Shown here one piece after another: positions 33,831 to 44,344 of a DNA stretch of 64,000 bases (position 1 is its first letter; each line of letters opens with the position of its first letter). Under the pieces are notes generated by a model, which saw only the letters and a program-made list of their open reading frames with translations, did not search any database and was not told the DNA's origin. The stretch covers positions 4,930,795-4,994,794 of the forward strand of contig NC_056530.1 in NCBI RefSeq assembly GCF_019175285.1, read 5' to 3'. A program made the position numbers and the translations under genes. The DNA comes from Sceloporus undulatus. Lineage: Eukaryota > Chordata > Lepidosauria > Squamata > Phrynosomatidae.

Positions 33831-34268
33831 TCAACTCAGCATGAGGTAGCTGCACTCTGGAGGAGACGGCAGAGTGTTACCCTTCCATTAGCATTAGGAC
33901 AAGAACAAGCCTTCTGGGAATTTGAATGGATCATCTCATGTGGCGTGATCATAATTGCTTCTTGTGGGTAAAGAAAAGGAATAGACAAACCACACACCTT
34001 GTAAAAAGCATGGGAAGTAGACAGCCATGCCAACTAAGAATCCACCAAGATGAGAAAAACATCTCTGAAACGGACAGAATTGCAAACAGTTGTGTTTGTG
34101 TTTGTGTTCAGGGGGTACAAACTGGATAACTGGGTATTAAATTGTGAATCAAACAAATTTCTCACCAATCCATTTTTTCTCACCATACCCCAGAAAGGAA
34201 CAAGACCTAGAAGATCCACCCATCCATTTAAAAGACAGAATCAATGTGACACAATTTATGTGATGTCA
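33831..34268. other. No supported feature
   Basis: About 440 bp without a recognisable gene or repeat. Confidence 0.35.
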
Positions 34269-35290
34269 CTGATGCAGTGATTAGGGATGGCATCTCTCCT
34301 CTAAATGCCTGTCTGGAGTCGGTAATAGGCTGGATGAGGGACAACAGACTCAGCTTGAATCCAGAGAAAACGGAAGTACTCATGATAGGTTCTCCTGGTC
34401 CGGGAAAGGAGATTTCTCCACCTGTCCTGAATGGGGTCACGCTCCCCCTGAAGGACTCAGTTCGCAGTCTGGGGGTGCTTCTGGACTCATTGCTCCACCT
34501 CACATTTCAGCTGGATGCGACAGTCAGGAGCACCTGTTATCAGCTTCGGCTGATACGCCAGCTGCAACCCTACCTGGGCTGGAGGGACCTTGAAACAGCG
34601 GTGCATGCTCTGGTAACTTATCGGTTGGATTTCTGTAACGCACTCTACATGAGGCAACTCTTGTTCCAAACCCGGAAGCTTCAATTAGTACAGAACATGG
34701 CAGCAAGGTTAGTCACTGGATGTCCCAGGACTAGCCACATAACACCTATTTTGCAAGATCTTCATTGGCTGCCTATTCGCTTCCAGGCACAATACAAGGT
34801 GTTGGTTATTACCTATAAAAGCCCTAAATGGCTTGGGCCCAGGGTACTTGGAGAAACGCCTCTCCCCATGTAATCCGCCCTGCACTCTCAGATCGGCCAG
34901 GAAGCAATTGTTGAGGGTTCCTAAGTCGAAGTACACCTTGACTGCACAGAGGGCGTTTTCTAACTTGGCCCCGCAGCTCTGTAACTCCCTTCCCAGCGAG
35001 CTCCGCTTTGTCGCCTCCCTTGACCTGTTTAGGAAGAAGCTCAAGACCTATCTCTTCCAACAGGCTTTCCCCCATGTGTCGTGATATCTGCTCTCTCCCT
35101 ATCATATAAGTTGTCTTCCAGCTAGTTTTGCTTTGGTTTTATTCTCTGTAATCTTATGGTGTTTTTAACTCTAGAGTGTTTTTGGTATATACGTTTTGTT
35201 CAAATTGTATATGTTTTATACCCTTGTGTAACCCCTTTGACTCTTTGGAAAAGCGGGCTATAAATAACAGTATTATTATTAGTAGTATTA
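34269..35290 (+). mobile_element. L2 LINE, 3' half
   Basis: The frame at 34277-34873 is open for 198 codons and encodes the L2 region after the RT catalytic site. Words include RLSLNPEKTEVLMIGSPGPG, VRSLGVLLDSLLHL and KLQLVQNMAARLVTG, then LHWLPIRFQAQYKVLVITYK. After one frameshift the end reads FSNLAPQLCNSLPSELRF then FRKKLKTYLFQQAFP. The 3' tail has ACCCCTTTGACTCTTTGG, AAAGCGGGCTATAAATAAC and an ATT run. It is 5'-truncated and has no minisatellite. Confidence 0.92.
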
Positions 35291-36028
35291 GTATATATAT
35301 TATATTATTAGTATTAGTTGATTCTGATTATGTTAAAACCTCTACTGTACATACTCCCTGCGACAGATAGCCCTTCAAGTTAAATGCTGCTGGCACACGG
35401 ATCCCCTGGGACAGCAATTCATTTCAATTGATTTTCTGTACCATCCATTTTGTTCTGATTCATTATCGGTTCTCTCATCCCTCCAAAAGACAATGAAGAA
35501 TGGAATAACTCCCATAGGAAGATGCGTATGGAATATTGGCTGTCTTCAGCCTGTTTTGCATTCAGTTTTCTTGCAGTCATTCCCCTGAAAGAGGTAATTC
35601 ATGATGCCTTTTCCAACAACACAATGCTCTTGGGTTCTCCTCAATTATTTATTCATACCTATTGCTTCACATCCTTGCTGAAGTATAGACACAATCTATG
35701 CAGACAATAAGTTCTCAGTTTCCCAGGCTTCTGCAGCTCTTGTCTTCTGAATACTTGTTCCTCCTGTTTTCTTTCAGCTGCTTTTTCTTTTGTTGTTAAC
35801 ATTTCTTTCGTTGTTAACATTTTCAGCACCTACCAAGATAAGTAGCTTATGTTAATCCCTTTCTGAGTGTTATCAACAATGGTATATTGATAAATGATGA
35901 AGGACAAGAACTCATCATGAGAGCCATCATGTCCACACTAAAAGGACAGACAAAAATAAAAATAGCTACCTCAGTCTCTAATCCCAATTCCAGCATTTTC
36001 TCTCTCCTCCATCTTTTTGAAAATCTTT
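35291..36028. other. No supported feature
   Basis: About 740 bp with short open frames only. Nothing was recognised. Confidence 0.35.
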
Positions 36029-36977
36029 GGGCCCATTCCCACCGGATTTAAATCATGATCCAGTTTAAATCACTATGGTTCCCACTTGGGATTCGATTTG
36101 GAATCGATTCCTAAGGGGGGGGCAGGGTTTTCCCTCATTTAACCGGCATTAAAAAAGAGCTGGGTTCTCCCACTCCTTTTTGGACTAAATCGATATTTGA
36201 CAATAAATTGATTCAGCCCAGTGGGAACCCAGGGCAGATTCGAATCCGCCCTGTCAGCCCCTCTCTGCCCCGGCTGTGCCTCCCTCTGTCCTCTCACCCA
36301 TAACTCCTCCCTCCCTCCCTCCCTCCCTCCCTCCCTCCTCCTCCTCCTCCCCCCTCCTCCCAATCCCTCCTTCCAAACCCTCCTTCCCTCCTGTCTGGGG
36401 GCCCTGGTGGTGGTGGTGGCAGTGGGGATCTCAAGGCTCCCTCCACCGTCTACTTCGGCTTGCTTGCCTCCAGTCCGTTCATCTTTCCCGTGGCGGTGGT
36501 GGTGTAGGAGAAGGCTTCTGGATAGGGCTCATTGGACGTGCCTCCGTCCAGCATGCCTCCGCCTGTCCTCCAATGACATCCAGGATGGAGGCACATCCAA
36601 CAAACCCCAGCAGCCTGGAGGACACAGGCGGTGGCGATGGAGAAGGCCTGTCCTGGACATTGTTGGAGGACGGATGGAGGCATGCTGGATGGAGGCATGT
36701 CCAATGAGCCCTGGCTGGCAGCCCTCTCCACTGCCACTGCCGGGGGCCCCAGGAGGTAAGGAGGGAGGGAGGGAGGGAGGGAAAGAGGTATAGCCAGGAG
36801 GACAGAGGGAGGCATGGCAGGAGAGGCTGGGGCAGCCTCTCCTGCCATGTCAAAAAGAAGCCTGTCAAAACAGGCGATTCCTGAAAGGAACCCTGAAACC
36901 AGTGCAAACTGTATTTGCTGAACTGGTTCCAGAATTTGGTTCAGGAATCGAATCTATAGGTAAGTGGGAATGGGCCC
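36029..36977. mobile_element. 949-bp foldback DNA element
   Basis: Perfect 14-bp inverted ends (GGGCCCATTCCCAC at 36029-36042, GTGGGAATGGGCCC at 36964-36977) have TTT on both outer sides. The arms are themselves inverted. A (CCCT)n run at 36300-36345 faces a (GGGA)n run at 36759-36785. CTGGGGGCCCTGGTGGTGG faces GCCGGGGGCCCCAGGAGG. Long proline- or glycine-rich frames inside are by-products of the repeats. No transposase is seen, so it is non-autonomous; the superfamily is unknown. Confidence 0.82.
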
Positions 36978-37131
36978 TTTGTGTCTTATTTTCCTATCAC
37001 ATCCAACCTGTGTCAAAATACCTTACATTACAAGAAGGAATCAATTGCTTAGATGATGAGGCAGAGAGAACCCTTGTCAGGTTTGCAGATGATACAGAAC
37101 TGGAAGGGGCAATGTTTAAAAGATTTGTATA

Positions 37132-37479
37132 CAGTAGAGTCTTGATTATCCAACCTTCAGTTATGCAGCATTCCAGATTATCCAACGTCACTGCTCAGTG
37201 ATTTCTTTACATTTTCAGAGGACTGAACTCTTTATACAGTACATATTGTACTGTACATCACAATGTTGATCAGTGATTTCTTTACATTTTTAGAGGACTG
37301 TTTATACATTACAATGTTATTCCTATAACGTTACTTTTACTGTTACTGCAATAAAATGTCAATACGTTTGCAATTCGTAGTGATTTCAAGGCTTTTCTTG
37401 GACCCTCCAGATTATCCAACATTTTTGGCTATCCAACTATCAGCCCGCCCGTTTATGTCGGACAATCGAGACTCTACTG
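37132..37479 (+). mobile_element. Tigger-like MITE, 348 bp
   Basis: It is bounded by TA (37130-37131 and 37480-37481). The left end CAGTAGAGTCTTGATTATCC and the right end GGACAATCGAGACTCTACTG are inverted over about 18 bp with two or three differences. The interior contains a near-repeated block, CAGTGATTTCTTTACATTTT, at about 37.20 and 37.27 kb. TA duplications and these ends fit the pogo/Tigger group. Confidence 0.92.
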
Positions 37480-37489
37480 TATTTTTCAA

Positions 37490-37767
37490 ATAATAATAAT
37501 AATAATAATAACAAAATTTATTTATATCCTGCCTCTCTATAAAAAGCAATCGGGGCAGCTTACAAAGTTAAAACATACAGTCCAAATCCTCAAACCCCCC
37601 CCCCCAAAATACAATTAAACTGTGGAATTAAAAACATAAAAACATGCTTAAAAAACAATACAATAACTGTGGTGGAGTTGGAGGTCAGATGGCCAGAGAA
37701 CTATTCAGGAAAGGCCTGCCGGAAGAGATCCATCTTTATAGCTTTTTAAAAGCTATTTAGGGTGGTA

Positions 37768-37768
<1 letters not shown>
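37490..37768 (-). mobile_element. LINE 3' tail with (AAT)n
   Basis: An AAT run is followed by TTTATTTATATCCTGCCTCT and GCAATCGGGGCAGCTTACAA. Then come a C-run and a block with AAAGGCCTGCCGGAAGAGAT. This is the minus-strand tail of the same lineage as 22.1 and 33.1 kb, here with more 3' untranslated sequence. Confidence 0.7.
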
Positions 37769-37769
<1 letters not shown>

Positions 37770-37800
<31 letters not shown>

Positions 37801-39645
37801 ATTTTATTTATAGACCGCTATTCCGCAATTAATAATAAAAATTCAGTAAAAATAGTAAAAATTCAGTAAAAATTGAATACAATACAAATACAATGTGACA
37901 GTTAAAGGAGGGAGAAGTCTCGTCCTTCAGGCAGTCCCTGGTGTTGCTGGGTCTGCCTGATCGCTCCCTCTGAGGCCGAGATGACAGTTAAGGAGGGAGG
38001 GGCCTCTTCCTTCAGGCTGTCCCTGATGTTGCTGGATCTGCTTGATCGCTCCCTCTGAGGCCGAGATGACAGTTAAGGAGGGACGGGCCTCTTCCTTCAG
38101 GCTGTCCCTGATGTTGCTGGATCTGCCTGATTGCTCCCTCTGAGGCCGAGGTGACAGTTAAGGAGGGAGGGGCCTCTTCTTCGCTCCCTCTGAGGCCAAG
38201 ATGACAGATCTCGTCCGGCAGCCATTCTACAATCTGGGAGCAACAGCTGAGAAGGTCCTCTGGGAGGTCGTTGACAGCTGCGTTTTACAAGGCTGTAACA
38301 AATTTTTCCCTAAGTGTGCGGGGAGGATTATATGGAAGGAGGCGTTCCCAAAGATAGGTTGGACTCAAGCCATTTAGGGCTTTAAAGGTGATAAGCAACA
38401 CCTTGTACTGGGCCCGGAAACTGATGGGCAGCCAGTGAAGTGATCTTAAGATCAGTGTTCTGATCTTCTGGATGTACCAGAGACCAACCTGGCTGCCATG
38501 TTCTGAACTAATTGAAGTTTCCGGACCAAGCATGAGGGTAGCCCCATGTAGAGTGCATTGCAGAAATCAAGAAGTGAGGTTACCAGCGCATGTACTATGG
38601 TCTCAAGGTCCCCGACTTCCAGGAAAGGGCGCAGCTGGCGTATCAGCCAAAGCTGATAACAGGCACTTCTGACCGTCGCATTCACCTGATTTGCAATGTG
38701 AAGTGACGAATCTAGGGGCACCCCCAGACTGTGAACACAATCCTTTGAGGAGAGTGTGGCCCCTTCTAGGACTGGAGGTTGTATCCCGATGCCTGAGTTC
38801 GGAGCCGATACCGTAAGTACCTCCGTTTTGTCTGGATTCAGCTTCAATTTGTTTTCCCTCATCCAATCCATTACTGCCTTAAGACAGTCATTGAGAGGCG
38901 AGACGCCATCTGAAGTCGCAGCTGAAGACCGAGACATGGAGAAATATATCTGGGTGTCATCAGCGTACTGATAACACCCCACCCCATGCCTACAAATGAT
39001 CTCTCCCAGCAGCTTCATGTAGATGTTGAAAAGCATCGGGGACAATTAAGCTCCTTTCTTGCCGAGCAACTGTCCCCGAGCACCACCCTCTGGAATCTGC
39101 CCAAGAGGAAGGAACGGAACCACTGAAGTGCAGTGACTCCTATTCCTAACTTTCTCAGGCGATTCAAGAGGATATCATGATCTATAGTGTCTAATACCGC
39201 TGAGAGGTCCAGAAGCACTACCCCTGTCGATGCCCAGACGTAGGTCATTAGCCAGAGCAACCATGGTGGTCTCACCTCCAAATCACGTCCTAAAACCAGT
39301 TTGAAATGGATCTAGATAATCGGTTTCATCCAAGACAGCTTGGAGTTGAAGGGCAACCGCTCTCTCAATCACCTTGCTCAGAAATGGCAGTAAAGAGACT
39401 GGCCTGTAGTTCTTCATATCCAGGGGGTCAAGGGAGGGTTTTTTCAGGTGCAGCCTAACTGCCGCTTCCTTCAAACAAGATGGAACCTGATGTCCTTTAA
39501 GAACACCCTCAAGGCGTCTCCCTCCTGGACAGCCAGCCATGAAGGGCAAGGGTTGAGAGGGCAAGTTGTTTTCCTCACTCTACCAAGGAGCTTGTCCACG
39601 TCATCAGTACTTACAGATTGAAATTGATCCAGTATAACCACATCA
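37770..39645 (-). mobile_element. L2 LINE with minisatellite 3' end
   Basis: On the minus strand, from 39.65 kb, the frames give LKKPSLDPLDMKNYRPVSLL, LLDLSAVLDTIDHDILLNRL and the catalytic YQYADDTQIYFSM (38452-39045). LNPDKTEVL and KLQLVQNMAARLVSG follow, then LHWLPISFRAQYKVLLITFK and finally WLPDEI near 38.22 kb. The frame then runs straight into tandem 85-bp units (37910-38215) and a 3' tail with GACCGCTATTCCGC read in reverse and an AAT run. Frameshifts and stops are present. It is the key copy linking the minisatellite to L2. Confidence 0.92.
37910..38215 (-). repeat. 85-bp minisatellite in L2 3' end
   Basis: The word ATGACAGTTAAGGAGGGA recurs at 37981, 38066 and (with one change) 38151, a spacing of 85 bp. 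A fourth, shortened unit follows at 38161-38215. Each unit also holds CTTCAGGCTGTCCCTGATG, CTCCCTCTGAGGCCGAG or close variants. The reverse complement matches the 88-bp units at 14.6 kb. Confidence 0.9.
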
Positions 39646-39759
39646 AATAATCTTAAATGTGTCGATTTTAATTGCTTTTAATATTTTATTGTTGGGGTTT
39701 AATTTATTCTCCTTGTGAGTTGCCTTAGGTCCCAGTCCAAAAGAAAGGTGGTATAGTGG

Positions 39760-40085
39760 TAGGATTTATTTATATGCTGCCCAATCACTGCAAATCTGGG
39801 CGGCTTACAACAGAGGGAATAATAGACAGTTCCCTGCCCTCAGGCTTACAATCTAAAAAGACACGACACAAAAGAAGGGAATGGTGGGAGGGGGGGGGAG
39901 GGGATCAGGTCCAGTATTCTTCTCTCCCTCTGAGGCCTGGACCAAGGCATATGGACTGGAGGGAGGGCTCTTCTTCTTCAGGCTAGCCCTGATGGAGCTG
40001 GGCCAGCCTATTCTCTCCCTCACAGGCTGAAGGATGACAGTTATGGAGGGAGGGCGCTCTACTTACAATGTTGTAATAAAATGAA
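39760..40085 (-). mobile_element. L2-type 3' end with about two minisatellite units
   Basis: From left to right: ATTTATATGCTGCCCAATCA, GGGCGGCTTACAACAGAGGG and CCTGCCCTCAGGCTTACAAT form the reverse of the 3' block at 15.05-15.2 kb. TCTCTCCCTCTGAGGCCTGG and TCACAGGCTGAAGGATGACAG then mark the units. It is a 5'-truncated insertion. Confidence 0.85.
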
Positions 40086-40087
40086 GT

Positions 40088-40412
40088 AAAGGTAAAGGTA
40101 AAGGTAGTCCCTTGATATGAATGTCTAGTCATAACCAATTGTAGGGGGCAATGCTCATCCCTGTTACTAAGCTGAAGAGCTAGCATTGTCTGAGGTCTAC
40201 TCTGGTGCTACTGCACTGAATGCTGTTACCTTGCCACTGAGAAGTGACACCTATTTATCTACTTGCATTCACATGCTTTCCAACTGCTAGATTGGCAGAA
40301 ACTGGGACTAGTGATGAGAGCTCACCCCATTATGCAGTACTTGGACCTCAAACTGCCAACTTTCGAATCTTCCAGTCATCAGAATTGGCATCTTAACCAC
40401 TAAGTCCCACCT
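40088..40412 (-). mobile_element. tRNA-derived SINE, full length
   Basis: On the minus strand TTAGTGGTTAAGATGCC is the A-box region and AGTTGGCAGTTTGAGGTCC the B-box region. AGTAGATAAATAGGTGTCAC and TAACAGGGATGAGCATTGCC follow, then a tail of TTTACC repeats (plus strand GGTAAAGGTAAAGGTA). The same family is truncated at 32816-33065. Confidence 0.9.
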
Positions 40413-40968
40413 AACAAAATGAAATCCATTATATAAAATTGCAAAATCGAAGTACAATAGCATCCAAAATCCACAAAACAGTGATACTTTTATTGGCCAA
40501 CCCAAATACACAAAATACATAATGCAAACTTTCAAACCTCAACAGGCTTCTTCATCAGGGAAAGGTGTTAACAATCAAACAGAAGAAAGAAAGAAAAACT
40601 ACAATGTTGGAGACATTTTGCCTACATTTTGTCAAGATGTTATATTTGTTCACAGGTTAAGATGGTATAGTATCCATGTAAGCAGAGGCTATTACTCCAC
40701 CTGGTCCATGCCACTCTCTAAAGGGCATTTAGGGGCAAAATAATTTTTAGAAGTATTTCATAAATACTGAGGATCCAGGAAGCCTCTAAACATGGTGAAA
40801 ATAGAGAGGTTTAGGGAGGCATTTTGGATAAAAAGAAAATCTTGAAGCACCTCCCCGACATACTTGCCCACCTTTCCTATAATGGTTGCATAGAAGAGAA
40901 GATTGCAGTATGTTTTGTCTATAACACAAAATATGCTTAAATCACTTCTACACAACCATTAATGGACT
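40413..40968. other. Unclassified repeat-like stretch
   Basis: The part near 40.44-40.57 kb holds ATACTTTTATTGGCCAACCC and CAACAGGCTTCTTCATCAGG, which read like the 3' end of a retroelement on the minus strand. I cannot assign the family. The rest shows nothing recognisable. Confidence 0.35.
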
Positions 40969-41187
40969 TAGTTTTTTGTGGGTTTTTCGGGCTATGTGGC
41001 CATGTTCTAGAAGAGTTTATTCCTGATGTTTCACCTTTATCTCTGGCTTCCATGCCAGCATTCTCTGAAGATGCCAGCCACAGAGGCTGTTGAAATGTCA
41101 GGAATAAACTCTTCTAGAACATGACCACATAGCCTGAAAAAACCCACAAAAAACTAAGGATGCTGGCCATGAAAACCTTTGACATCA
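40969..41187. mobile_element. Penelope-derived short element with 12-bp target duplication
   Basis: The 219-bp insert is flanked by perfect 12-bp repeats CATTAATGGACT (40957-40968 and 41188-41199). Its left arm (40969-41034) and right arm (41092-41156) are near-perfect inverted copies of about 65 bp. They run from AGTTTTTTGTGGGTTTTTCG through CATGTTCTAGAAGAG to CCTGATGTTTC. The spacer holds ATGCCAGCCACAGAGGCTG. These blocks occur around the Penelope copy at 48.66-50.12 kb, so this is its end region moved alone. Confidence 0.8.
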
Positions 41188-41199
41188 CATTAATGGACT

Positions 41200-42435
41200 G
41201 TGAGCCTCTTCTGTCCTTCACCTGGCAAAGCTACACAAGGCAGGGCATAAGCCAGCAGATGACCCATGGGATACGGCATCTCCATTCACACCACTGTCAC
41301 TATAAAAGCAACTAAAAGTTATTGAAAGTTACATAACAAAAACTGTGCATTTGTTATTTCAGAGAAGAATTACAAGTAGCCAGCTGAATTACTTTTGACC
41401 TCCAAGGTGTCAGAGGCAGATATTACATAGAAAGAAGAAGGATACATTTCTACAAAAAAAAAGAAGAGCAGTTCAACACATTTCACCTGACTTTTTCTTC
41501 AGAACAATATGCGCATACAAAACAACCAGTTTAAAGAAAAGAACAAAAACATTGTGAACCTTCCAGAGGGCACTCGAAAGCTTCTTTCAAAGTGCATCTA
41601 GAGATAATTTTTTTTTATCCACTAGTCTCCACTTATCTTATGATTCTCAGTTTGGTGGCCAAATTTATAGATCTTTGGTTTTTTAAATATGCTTGGGATG
41701 ACTGGTGACTAATCTGGCCTTCCCTTTTCTCTGTGTTGTGAAACATATGTCACTAAGAGATTCTGGAATTAGCTGTTATTTGGTGCACACATCTCCAATC
41801 TGTTTTCCTATGGTTTTAATTTATTTTTAAATTGTTTTCTCTTGTTTCAACTTTTGTGTCTTGTGTGTTTTAACAATATTTTTTGTAACTGTTGCAGGCT
41901 GCTTTCAGTCTTGATCCGAAGAAAACAGTGGGGTAGAAATAATCAATCAATCAAATAGGATTCCAATTCTTTTATTTTATTTATTACCCTCTTTGCTGCA
42001 GATAGGCTACTGCAACCCAGCACTGAAAAAGTCTAAATTTCTCCAACCCTTCCCAAGAATTCCATAGCATGGAGCCATGCAGTGCAGATTTGTTGTAAGG
42101 TCACAGTGACCTTGCTTTGTGATTCCCAAGAATACGTATCTGTTCTCCATACTTTTAGGGAAATATTCAGCAGAGATAATAAAACAGTGCAGCAGCGAAC
42201 AGGTTGTTCTTTATACTTTCTCTGAGGGTGTAATTTCTGGGAGCCAAATCCAGGTTATTTTTGTTTCTGCAATAAAGACAGAGAAATCTACAAGCAGGAG
42301 ATCTGGAGTTATTTGTGGTTAAATCAGTAAGACATTTGTTGTATAACTTGAAGAATTACTTTTTGACTGAGTCTTTATGGGAAGAGTTATGAAAACAGAT
42401 CTTGTGGCACCTTTGAGACTAATTGAAAAATAATG
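41200..42435. other. No supported gene; one LINE-like tail
   Basis: About 1.2 kb. A short LINE-like tail (GTAACTGTTGCAGGCTGC to AATCAATCAATCAA) lies near 41.88-41.96 kb. At 42.39-42.43 kb CTTGTGGCACCTTTGAGAC starts an unclassified repeat that resumes after the (AAT)n run. No coding sequence was recognised. Confidence 0.35.
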
Positions 42436-42438
42436 ATG

Positions 42439-42485
<47 letters not shown>
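42436..42485. repeat. (AAT)n microsatellite
   Basis: About sixteen AAT or ATA units. It splits an unclassified repeat whose parts lie at 42.39-42.43 and 42.53-42.58 kb. Confidence 0.95.
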
Positions 42486-42486
<1 letters not shown>

Positions 42487-42893
42487 TCTTATCCGCCACT
42501 CTCTCCATGGAGCAAGATAGAAACTGGTAGTATAAGCTTGCGTAGACTTGAGCCGACTTCCTCAGATGTATTTATTTCAGATGATCAAAAGATATTAGAG
42601 GATAAGATCTCCTTCTTGCCTTGAAAACCAAATGCTTAGAAGTTCAGATTCTCAAAAGTAGGGTAAGAATCAGTGATATGCCTACTCAGTTAAATGGTTG
42701 TATTTATAGCAAATGAACAACAATATACTGGTGTACACCAAGGAACACATGCAGAAGGGTATGGTGTGTAGGCAAACCATAAGTAACTGATTGGTCAGTG
42801 TGGTAGAAAGATGTTGGACAAGATAGGCCTTTGGTCTGATCCAATAGGGCTCTTTTTGTGCTTTTATGGGAAATAACCTTTGGCTATAAATTA

Positions 42894-43111
42894 CAGCCAG
42901 CTATCCATATCCTCAGATTTTTTTTATCTACAGATGCAAGCATCCATGGTTTGAAAAACATATACATTCCAAAAAGCAAACCTTGATTTTGCCATTTTTT
43001 AAAAGGACACAATTTTACTACACCTTTGTATTTAATGAGACTTGAGCATCCACGGATTTTGATATCCATGAGGATATCCATCCAACCTTAGTGGATAACA
43101 AAGGCCCGCTG
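42894..43111 (+). mobile_element. pogo/Tigger-like MITE
   Basis: The 218-bp element has TA on both sides (42892-42893 and 43112-43113). The left end is CAGCCAGCTATCCATATCC and the right end GATAACAAAGGCCCGCTG. The interior AATGAGACTTGAGCATCCAC and GATTTTGATATCCATGAGG aligns with the copy at 31285-31499. Confidence 0.85.
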
Positions 43112-43227
43112 TATTAAATGGAATGTGCGATGATGATGGATCTTCATATGTATTGTCTTCTGTTATACCAAGGGTAGGCAACCTATAACTCCAAAGCCAC
43201 ATGCAGCCCTTGTCCTGATCTTATGGG

Positions 43228-43234
43228 ACCCTCA

Positions 43235-43267
<33 letters not shown>
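43228..43267. repeat. (CA)n microsatellite
   Basis: About nineteen CA units directly before the element at 43270. Confidence 0.97.
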
Positions 43268-43268
<1 letters not shown>

Positions 43269-43269
43269 A

Positions 43270-43553
43270 TATATACTCAACTATAAGTCAACCTCATGTA
43301 TATGTCAAGGGCAGATTTTTGGGCCAAAATTATGGATTTTGATATGACCCATGGATAAGTCGAAGTTAAGACTTAGGGGCATGTAATGAAGGATGTAAAG
43401 GGCAGAGCAAAGGAAAACAATACCAACAAACCTGCAAAATTCCAGCAGGCATAACTATTTGTGCTCATACTAAAGGCTGGATGGATGAGAGAGCAGAAGG
43501 TGGTCAGTGCTTCCAGAGCAGATTAAACTCTTGCCTATCACCAGGGGATGGTG

Positions 43554-43556
<3 letters not shown>
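43270..43556 (+). mobile_element. Short non-autonomous element, copy 2 (left part)
   Basis: It begins TATATACTCAACTATAAGTC and carries AAAGGCTGGATGGATGAGA and GCTTCCAG followed by ACTCTTGCC, as in 4722-4997. It breaks off in a TA/CA microsatellite. See the entry at 4722 for the inverted end. Confidence 0.6.

Positions 43557-43613
<57 letters not shown>
43554..43613. repeat. (TA)n(CA)n(TA)n microsatellite
   Basis: Three blocks, TA, CA and TA, over about 60 bp. The outer TA blocks can pair with each other. Confidence 0.97.
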
Positions 43614-44340
43614 CTTTGTCCATTGCCAGCCTGAGAATCTGACAAATTACTCCTATGAGAATATGGTCTTCCTCTGTAAAGAAAAAAAAAGTTGTTGGAT
43701 CTTTTTCTTATTCTTATCCAAAAGTTGTTGGATTATTTTTCTTATTCCAGAATATTAATTTTTTGGATTTTTAAAGTATTTTATAATTTAAATATTTTCT
43801 GCCTTTGGAAAGTGTTTTCCCTTCCCTTGTTCTGTCTTTTAAAATAAGAAATATTTTTAAAGCAGTAGGACACTCCATAGTGATGTCGGGGGGCTGATAA
43901 AAGAGCAGCTTTCCCAATGTCCTTATTTCTTCCTTCTTCATAAAACGTATTGCTAATCTCTTTCTCCTTTCATTTCCTTTGACAAATGGATATTTAATAC
44001 CTTCACATCTCTGAATTTTCTAAATGGTTAAATATTAATTTTATTATATTATGCAAGATGCGTTTAAAGCCTTCAGGGTTATTTTTAGCAATGTAATGTT
44101 CCAAATGCCTCTTTCTCATACAGTGCCCCCTCTATGCTACATCCAGGTATGTTTTTGTGCTTCTATGAGAAGAAGCAACACAGATTTGTTGATAACCCCA
44201 GAGTCAATATCAAAGTGTCAGTAAATTGAGGGCTCCAATCTGGAGATCTGTGCAGCACTACTACTTACTTAATTTAATTAATTACAAACATTATTCCTGT
44301 AATGTGAATGCCCCATACTGAACTGAGGCTAACTATTTCG
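43614..44340. other. No supported feature
   Basis: About 730 bp of low-GC sequence. A local TTGTTGGAT duplication lies near 43.69 and 43.72 kb. No gene or repeat family was recognised. Confidence 0.35.
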
Positions 44341-44344
44341 TTTA

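Noticed and set aside
34277-34873. Host gene suggested by a 198-codon open frame
   Set aside because: Motifs LNPEKTEVL, KLQLVQNMAARLVTG and LHWLPIRFQAQYKVL are diagnostic of L2.
36221-36907. Proline- and serine-rich frames on both strands
   Set aside because: They come from (CCCT)n/(GGGA)n runs and arms of a foldback DNA element.
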